This document shows, piece after piece, positions 6,596 through 11,442 of a stretch of DNA of 11,442 bases. How positions within the stretch are numbered: the first letter of the stretch is position 1; every line of letters starts with the position of its first letter. Origin of the DNA: Deltaproteobacteria bacterium (GTDB lineage: Bacteria > Desulfobacterota > Desulfobacteria > Desulfobacterales > JAFDDL01); assembly GCA_019310865.1 (NCBI GenBank), contig JAFDDL010000067.1, forward strand, positions 1 to 11,442. Direction: 5' to 3'. The notes beneath the pieces are model-generated. The model ran no database searches. It had not been told where the DNA came from and saw only the letters and a program-made list of their open reading frames with translations. The position numbers were made by a program, and so were the translations under genes.

Positions 6596-8674
6596 ATGGA
6601 AATGTTATTAAATGCAGAAATTGGTGAAAAGACGCTCAGCATTCAGACCGGGAAAGTGGCCAAGCAGGCTTCCGGATCGGTAGTGGTTCAATATGGTGAA
6701 ACCATCGTGCTGGTAACGGTCGTGGGGTCGCCTGAAGAAAGAAAGACAGACTTTTTACCGCTGACTGTCGAATACCAGGAAAAAATATACGCAGCAGGTA
6801 GAATCCCCGGCAACTATTTTCGTCGGGAGATCGGCAGGCCCAGTGAAAAGGAAACATTGACGGCGCGACTGATCGATCGACCGATCCGGCCGCTTTTTCC
6901 CAAAGGTTACCGGTATGAAACCCAGGTTGTCGCGACGGTTCTTTCTATGGATCAGGAAAACGATCCGGATATCCTGGCCATGATTGGTGCATCGGCTGCC
7001 CTCGAGATATCCGACGTCCCGTTTGCGGGTCCCATCGCGGCGGTGCGTGTCGGGCGAATCGACGATCAGTTTGTGGTAAATCCCACCATCGATCAATGCA
7101 AGCAAAGCGATATCAACCTGATTATCGCCGGTTCCAGGACCGGCGTGGTCATGGTCGAAGGCGGCGGAAACATTGTTTCGGAGGCCGATATGCTGGAGGC
7201 CATCTTTTTTGGCCATCGCGCCATCCAGCCGATCATTGATATTCAACTGAAACTCAAAGAAGCACAGGGTGTTGAAAAACGCGAATTTTCATTGCCGGAG
7301 AAGGATGCGGATCTGGTAGCGGCTGTGGAACAAATTGCCACGGAACGTTTCCGGAAAGCCAATCAAGTTACCGACAAGCAGGCCCGGCAAAAAGCCATTC
7401 GAACGGTCAAGACCGAAACCCTTGAAGAACTGGGTGAAGCCTATGAGGATCGAGCCGGCGAAGTTTCCGAAATTCTGAGCGATCTGTATAAAAAAATCTG
7501 CCGCGACTTGATTCTGAAAGAAGGCAAGCGGATCGGTGACCGCAGATTTGACGAGGTCAGGGACATTGCCTGCGAGGTGGGGGTGCTGCCGCGGCCGCAC
7601 GGCTCCGCCCTGTTTACCCGGGGAGAGACCCAGGTGCTCGGGGTGTTGACCCTGGGGTCCACACTGGACGAACAGCGCATTGAAACCCTGAGTGGCGACG
7701 AGACGCGGGCCTTCATGCTCCATTATAATTTCCCGCCCTACTCCGTGGGAGAAACCCGCCGTATGAGTGGCCCGAGCCGGCGGGATATCGGCCATGGTGC
7801 CCTGGCTTTACGGGCTCTGGAAAAAGTCCTGCCTCAAAAAGAGGATTTTGAATATACCATCCGCCTGGTTTCGGAAGTTTTCGAGTCTAACGGATCCTCA
7901 TCCATGGGGACCGTCTGTGCGGGTACCCTGGCGATGATGGATGGTGGCGTGCCGATTCCGGCCCCGGTTTCCGGCATTGCCATGGGGCTAGTCAAAGAAG
8001 GCGACCAGGTGGTGATATTGTCCGACATTCTTGGGGACGAAGATCACACCGGCGATATGGATTTCAAGGTGGCCGGAACCAAGGACGGCGTGACGGCACT
8101 CCAGATGGATATCAAGATCCATGAGCTTCCCAGGGATATTCTGGAAAAGGCCTTGGAGCAGGCCCGGGCTGGTCGGCTTCACATTCTGGATAAAATGATG
8201 GAGGCCATCGGTTCGCCGCGTAGCGAGCTGTCACCCTATGCCCCGAAGATCATGACCATCACCATCAACCCGGACAAGATCCGTGACATCATCGGCCCGG
8301 GCGGCAAGATTATTCGAGCCCTTCAAACCGAGACCAACACCCGGATTGAAATCGATGATAGCGGACTGGTTAAAGTCGCGGCCCTTTCCAGTGAAGAGGG
8401 CGATGCCGCCATCGCGCGCATCAACGAGATAACGGCCGAACCCGAGATAGGTGCCATTTATACCGGCAAGGTCGTTAAAATAATGGATTTTGGGGCCTTT
8501 GTCCAAATTATGCCGGGTACAGACGGGCTGGTACACATTTCCCAGCTTGCCTCCCACCGGGTCAACAAGGTTACCGATATCGTTTCGGAAGGCGATGAAA
8601 TCAAAGTCAAGGTACTTGAAATTTCGCGCGACGGTAAGATCCGCCTGAGTCACAAGGCTGTCCGGGAAGATTGA
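6596..8674 (+). CDS. pnp: Polyribonucleotide nucleotidyltransferase (PNPase)
   Basis: PNPase degrades RNA 3' to 5' using phosphate and can add tails in reverse; it forms a trimeric ring and joins degradosomes in many bacteria. The 692-residue product has the full architecture. The first RNase PH domain covers roughly 5-220 ([13 protein letters not shown]), with a helical linker to about 310. The second RNase PH domain holds the phosphate-site motif [12 protein letters not shown] at 390-401 and catalytic aspartates D483 and D489 in [11 protein letters not shown]. These correspond to E. coli D486 and D492 by a constant offset of three. A KH domain has the GPGG loop at 567-570, and an S1 domain ends the protein ([18 protein letters not shown]...KIRLSHKAV). 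It lies after rpsO as in many bacteria and is followed after one base by the peptidase gene. Confidence 0.98.
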   Translation: MEMLLNAEIGEKTLSIQTGKVAKQASGSVVVQYGETIVLVTVVGSPEERKTDFLPLTVEYQEKIYAAGRIPGNYFRREIGRPSEKETLTARLIDRPIRPLFPKGYRYETQVVATVLSMDQENDPDILAMIGASAALEISDVPFAGPIAAVRVGRIDDQFVVNPTIDQCKQSDINLIIAGSRTGVVMVEGGGNIVSEADMLEAIFFGHRAIQPIIDIQLKLKEAQGVEKREFSLPEKDADLVAAVEQIATERFRKANQVTDKQARQKAIRTVKTETLEELGEAYEDRAGEVSEILSDLYKKICRDLILKEGKRIGDRRFDEVRDIACEVGVLPRPHGSALFTRGETQVLGVLTLGSTLDEQRIETLSGDETRAFMLHYNFPPYSVGETRRMSGPSRRDIGHGALALRALEKVLPQKEDFEYTIRLVSEVFESNGSSSMGTVCAGTLAMMDGGVPIPAPVSGIAMGLVKEGDQVVILSDILGDEDHTGDMDFKVAGTKDGVTALQMDIKIHELPRDILEKALEQARAGRLHILDKMMEAIGSPRSELSPYAPKIMTITINPDKIRDIIGPGGKIIRALQTETNTRIEIDDSGLVKVAALSSEEGDAAIARINEITAEPEIGAIYTGKVVKIMDFGAFVQIMPGTDGLVHISQLASHRVNKVTDIVSEGDEIKVKVLEISRDGKIRLSHKAVRED

Positions 8675-8675
8675 G

Positions 8676-9941
8676 ATGGAAAACCGGCTAAATAAGACCA
8701 GCCTTGACAACGGGATCCGGATCCTGACCAAAAACATGCCCTATGCCAAAAGCGTCTCCATGGGCGTTTGGGTGGATGCCGGCGCCCGGGACGAACGCCT
8801 GGAGGAAGGCGGTCTGTGTCATTTGATCGAGCATATGATCTTCAAGGGGACACAGAAGCGAACGGCTTTTGAGATCGCCAAGGCTTTCGATGCCATCGGT
8901 GGCCAGACCAATGCCTTCACCACCATGGAAAATACCTGTTACCATGCCCGGGTGATGGATACGCACCTGGAAACCATGGTGGATATCCTCTGTGACATCT
9001 TTTTAAATTCGAGTTTTCAAAATTCTGAATATGAAAAAGAGCGGCCGGTCATCCTCCAGGAGATCGGTATGCTGGAGGATAACCCCGAAGACTATATCCA
9101 CGTTATTTTGGGGCAGGCCTTTTGGGGCGAACACCCCCTGGGTCAATCGGTTTTAGGATCTCGTGAAAATCTGCTCCGATTTACGTCCCAGGACGTCAAG
9201 GCTTTTTTCCGACGCTTTTATCAGCCGGATCGCATCGTGATTTCCGCGGCGGGAAACATCTCCCATGATCATTTCGTCTCGCTGGTGGGCCCCGCTTTTG
9301 AATCGATCGTGCACACGAACCAGTTCCCCGAGAGAAAACCGTTCCTTGGACGGAACCGCACCACCATCTGCAAGCGCGACCTTGAACAGGTGCACATCTG
9401 CCTGGGAACCCGGGGCCTTTCCATGACGGATTCCAGGCGCTTTTCATTTTCTCTCATGAATACGGTGTTGGGCGGTAACATGAGTTCGCGCCTCTTTCAG
9501 GAGATTCGGGAAAAAAGAGGCCTTGCCTACTCGGTCTATTCATTTATGGCCGCCCATGTGGATACGGGGATGTTCGGCGCCTATGCGGCCGTGGACCCGA
9601 AGCAGGCAATCGAGACCATCGAATTAATTTTAAAGGAAATGCGTCAATTGAAAGACTGCATCATCGATGCGGATGTACTTCACGACGCCAAGGAATATAC
9701 CAAGGGAAATCTGCTGCTCGCTTCTGAAAGCGTGGATAACCAGATGGCGCGCCTGGCCCAGAATGAAATGCATTTTGGCCGATATATTCCGGTTTCCGAA
9801 GTGGTGGACCAGGTGGAACAGGTTACAACCCGCGACATTTGTGACGTCGCAGTGGACCTGTTTCAAGCCGATCCCATGGCCTTTGCGCTGGTGGGACCGG
9901 TTTCAGATGAGAAACCGTTTGATCAGTTACGTTCGCTTTAA
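8676..9941 (+). CDS. M16 family zinc metallopeptidase (mitochondrial processing peptidase-like)
   Basis: The 421-residue product is a typical single-chain M16B peptidase with two similar halves. The N-terminal half has the inverted zinc motif HLIEH at 49-53 (H49, E52 and H53) and the distal zinc-ligand glutamate expected 76 residues later at E129 (RPVILQEIG). The C-terminal half has the substrate-binding signature [12 protein letters not shown]. All zinc and catalytic residues are present, so it should be active. No signal peptide or membrane segment is seen, so it is probably cytoplasmic. Homologues directly after pnp occur widely (e.g. Bacillus mlpA), but their substrates are poorly known. 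The ATG is one base after the pnp stop, so translation is probably coupled. Confidence 0.95.
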   Translation: MENRLNKTSLDNGIRILTKNMPYAKSVSMGVWVDAGARDERLEEGGLCHLIEHMIFKGTQKRTAFEIAKAFDAIGGQTNAFTTMENTCYHARVMDTHLETMVDILCDIFLNSSFQNSEYEKERPVILQEIGMLEDNPEDYIHVILGQAFWGEHPLGQSVLGSRENLLRFTSQDVKAFFRRFYQPDRIVISAAGNISHDHFVSLVGPAFESIVHTNQFPERKPFLGRNRTTICKRDLEQVHICLGTRGLSMTDSRRFSFSLMNTVLGGNMSSRLFQEIREKRGLAYSVYSFMAAHVDTGMFGAYAAVDPKQAIETIELILKEMRQLKDCIIDADVLHDAKEYTKGNLLLASESVDNQMARLAQNEMHFGRYIPVSEVVDQVEQVTTRDICDVAVDLFQADPMAFALVGPVSDEKPFDQLRSL

Positions 9942-9952
9942 AGCCGTTATCC

Positions 9953-10411
9953 ATGGATACAAAACCTGTTGTTCAGTTTCTGCGCCTTCGGCCCGAAGCA
10001 GATTCGGACCTTCCCCTGCCGCGCTATATGACACCGGAAGCGGCCGGAATGGATATTAGCGCCGCTGTTGAATCGCCCAAGGTTCTGGCTGTCGGTGAAA
10101 TCGCCCTGATACCCACAGGTTTTGCCATGGCGCTGCCACCGGGATTTGAGGCCCAGGTTCGGCCTCGCAGCGGCCTGGCCGTTCGCCATGGCATCGGCCT
10201 GATCAATTCACCGGGAACCATCGATGCCGATTACCGCGGCGAAGTGTGCATTGCCGTGATCAACCTGGGCCAAAAGCCCTACACCATCTGTCGCAAGGAT
10301 CGAATCGCACAGCTTGTGATCAAACGCTGCTACCAGGCCCGACTTGAAGTGGTGGAACAGCTTGACGAAACCGCGCGCAATACCGGCGGGTTTGGGCACA
10401 CGGGAGTTTAA
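9953..10411 (+). CDS. dut: Deoxyuridine 5'-triphosphate nucleotidohydrolase (dUTPase)
   Basis: dUTPase splits dUTP to dUMP and pyrophosphate, keeping uracil out of DNA and supplying dTMP synthesis. The 152-residue protein has all five motifs of the trimeric family: AGMDISA (31-37), RPRSGLA (70-76), the catalytic [10 protein letters not shown] (88-97), KDRIAQ (115-120) and the flexible C-terminal [10 protein letters not shown] (142-151). The start is 11 bases after the peptidase stop and no Shine-Dalgarno sequence is visible before it (AAAGCCGTTATCC). The conserved fold begins within ten residues of this ATG, so the start is probably right, and coupling to the upstream gene is likely. Confidence 0.97.
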   Translation: MDTKPVVQFLRLRPEADSDLPLPRYMTPEAAGMDISAAVESPKVLAVGEIALIPTGFAMALPPGFEAQVRPRSGLAVRHGIGLINSPGTIDADYRGEVCIAVINLGQKPYTICRKDRIAQLVIKRCYQARLEVVEQLDETARNTGGFGHTGV

Positions 10412-11206
10412 ATGGCCTCTTTGCCGGATGTCGATACCGGTCGTCTCACGTTGTGCATGCTGGCCAGCGGCAGCAAGGGAAACGCCATATATCTTTCAGA
10501 CGGTCGGACATCGGTGCTCATCGATGCCGGCCTTTCGGGCAAGGAAATCGAACGGCGCCTCGGGCAACAAAACATCGATCCTGAATCCATTTCCGCCATT
10601 GTGGTCTCCCACGAACACTCCGATCATATTCAAGGGGTTGGCGTGCTCTCCCGGCGCTACCAATTGCCCGTGTATATCAACCCCGACACACTTGCCGCCG
10701 CCCCGAAGCTGGGCAAGCTGTTTGAAGTCAGACCCTTTGAATGTGGCCGATCCTTTCACCTTGACGGCCTTTTGATCCATCCGTTTTCCATCTCCCACGA
10801 CGCTGCGGACCCGGCCGGATTCACCATTAGCCAAAACGGAGCAAAGATTGGGATTGCCACCGATCTGGGTATCGCAACGGGCATGGTGAAAGAACATCTC
10901 AGGGATTGCTCGGCGCTGGTTCTCGAGGCAAATCATGATCCGGACATGCTCATAAACGGCCCGTATCCCTGGTATTTGAAGCAACGTATTCGAGGGCGAA
11001 CCGGTCACCTGTCCAACCAGGCTTCCGGAGACCTGCTTCAGGAAATTCAACACGGGCAGCTCTCACACGTGGTGCTGGCCCACTTAAGCGAGACCAACAA
11101 TACCCATCAAATCGCCTACGATTCGGTTTTCCCGGCCCTGACCCGCTGCCGGCCCCAGATATCCGTTGCCAGCCAGGACCGCTCCGGCGCATTGATCAGC
11201 CTGTAA
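10412..11206 (+). CDS. MBL-fold metallo-hydrolase (WalJ/YycJ-like)
   Basis: This 264-residue protein is a compact metallo-beta-lactamase-fold hydrolase. It opens with LCMLASGSKGNAIYL, the signature start of the YycJ/WalJ group. It then shows the metal motif HEHSDH at 67-72, a further His at 129 (SISHDAADP), Asp at 151 (IATDLGIAT), LEANHD at 171-176, GHLSN at 198-202 and the last histidine motif LAHLSETNN at 222-230. These residues fit a two-metal phosphodiesterase site; some homologues have DNA exonuclease activity or affect cell-wall signalling, so the substrate is uncertain. The ATG directly abuts the dut stop (zero spacing) and CGGGAG at 10401-10406 serves as ribosome binding site inside dut. 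This looks like the last gene of the group. Confidence 0.93.
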   Translation: MASLPDVDTGRLTLCMLASGSKGNAIYLSDGRTSVLIDAGLSGKEIERRLGQQNIDPESISAIVVSHEHSDHIQGVGVLSRRYQLPVYINPDTLAAAPKLGKLFEVRPFECGRSFHLDGLLIHPFSISHDAADPAGFTISQNGAKIGIATDLGIATGMVKEHLRDCSALVLEANHDPDMLINGPYPWYLKQRIRGRTGHLSNQASGDLLQEIQHGQLSHVVLAHLSETNNTHQIAYDSVFPALTRCRPQISVASQDRSGALISL

Positions 11207-11395
11207 TAAGGGTTCTCGTGCCGATTTACGCCAAAGAGAGCATTGTCTTGGCATGGCTCTGTATCGGAGACGAATCTCTCAGACGCTGCTGACCAAATTG
11301 TATTGGAGTAGGAACCGCGAATGAACACAAATAGACACGAATTGGAAAAGTTGAATTCGCTTTACAGCCATATTCGAACCGTATGAGGTAAAACC
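11207..11395. other. Non-coding stretch after the MBL-fold gene
   Basis: No convincing gene is seen in these 189 bases. Small inverted repeats are present: AGAGC (11237-11241) with GCTCT (11256-11260), and GAGA (11267-11270) with TCTC (11275-11278). Neither is followed by a T-run, so I do not call a terminator. The short repeat-like stretch at 11312-11345 is listed separately. Confidence 0.5.
11312..11345. repeat. Short degenerate 10-11 bp repeat stretch
   Basis: The stretch reads as successive related units, CGAATGAACAC, AAATAGACAC and GAATTGG, sharing a GAAT/AAT...ACAC pattern. It resembles short intergenic sequences I recall from environmental bacterial genomes, but I cannot confirm that from one copy. 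It lies upstream of the next gene and has no evident coding role. Confidence 0.4.
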
Positions 11396-11442
11396 ATGAA
11401 TGAACGACTTTATTTACTGAAAATCAGGTTGCTTGATATTGA
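11396..11442 (+). CDS. Start of an unidentified gene (3' end outside window)
   Basis: An ATG at 11396 opens a frame that runs to the window edge (15 full codons, MNERLYLLKIRLLDI). TGAGGT at 11384-11389 is a good ribosome binding site, 6 bases before it. The amphipathic helical start is reminiscent of COG1579 zinc-ribbon coiled-coil proteins, but fifteen residues are too few to name it. Confidence 0.5.
   Translation, partial: MNERLYLLKIRLLDI

Noticed and set aside
11116..11328. Minus-strand 70-codon frame at the end of the MBL gene
   Set aside because: Half is antisense to the MBL-fold gene and no known motif or binding site is seen.
11321..11386. Small + strand frame of 21 codons before the last gene
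   Set aside because: Its first codons are made of the repeat-like stretch and nothing supports it as a gene beyond a start and stop.
1..11442. A defence, mobile or secondary-metabolite system
   Set aside because: All recognisable genes are core transcription, translation, RNA decay and nucleotide-pool functions in a widely conserved order. Only the palindrome is accessory-like.

Overview
The window is an ordinary bacterial housekeeping region, read entirely from the + strand, with one unusual insertion. Protein sequences and gene order (nusA-infB-ylxP-rbfA-nrnA-truB-rpsO-pnp, then an M16 peptidase, dut and an MBL-fold hydrolase) resemble Desulfobacterota (sulfate-reducing 'deltaproteobacteria', perhaps Desulfobacterales). 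That assignment is an inference from family resemblance; no marker gene fixes it.

Layout. Positions 2-397 hold the 3' end of nusA, which ends in a Ser/Asp-rich acidic tail encoded by a 9-bp tandem repeat. infB (IF2) follows at 488-3277 with a long, charge-segregated linker. The infB-ylxP gap is almost wholly filled by a long imperfect palindrome (3275-3435) that looks like a non-coding, MITE/ERIC-type insertion flanked by TA. A tightly packed block follows: ylxP (DUF503), rbfA, nrnA (DHH phosphoesterase) and truB, each overlapping the next. After a 67-base gap comes rpsO, then a 193-base leader with small hairpins, then pnp. The M16 peptidase, dut and the MBL-fold hydrolase follow at gaps of 1, 11 and 0 bases. 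The last 236 bases are mostly non-coding, with a short degenerate repeat and the first 15 codons of a further gene.

How the genes fit together. nusA, infB, rbfA, truB and rpsO serve transcription elongation, translation initiation, 30S maturation, tRNA modification and the 30S subunit. pnp and nrnA act in RNA decay: PNPase degrades RNA to short oligonucleotides and NrnA-type enzymes finish these nanoRNAs. dut cleans up the nucleotide pool. No mobile genes, CRISPR array, tRNA, rRNA or defence system is visible. The best candidate for something undescribed is the palindromic element. Removing it with one TA copy rebuilds a compact infB-ylxP junction and leaves infB with an in-frame TAG stop.
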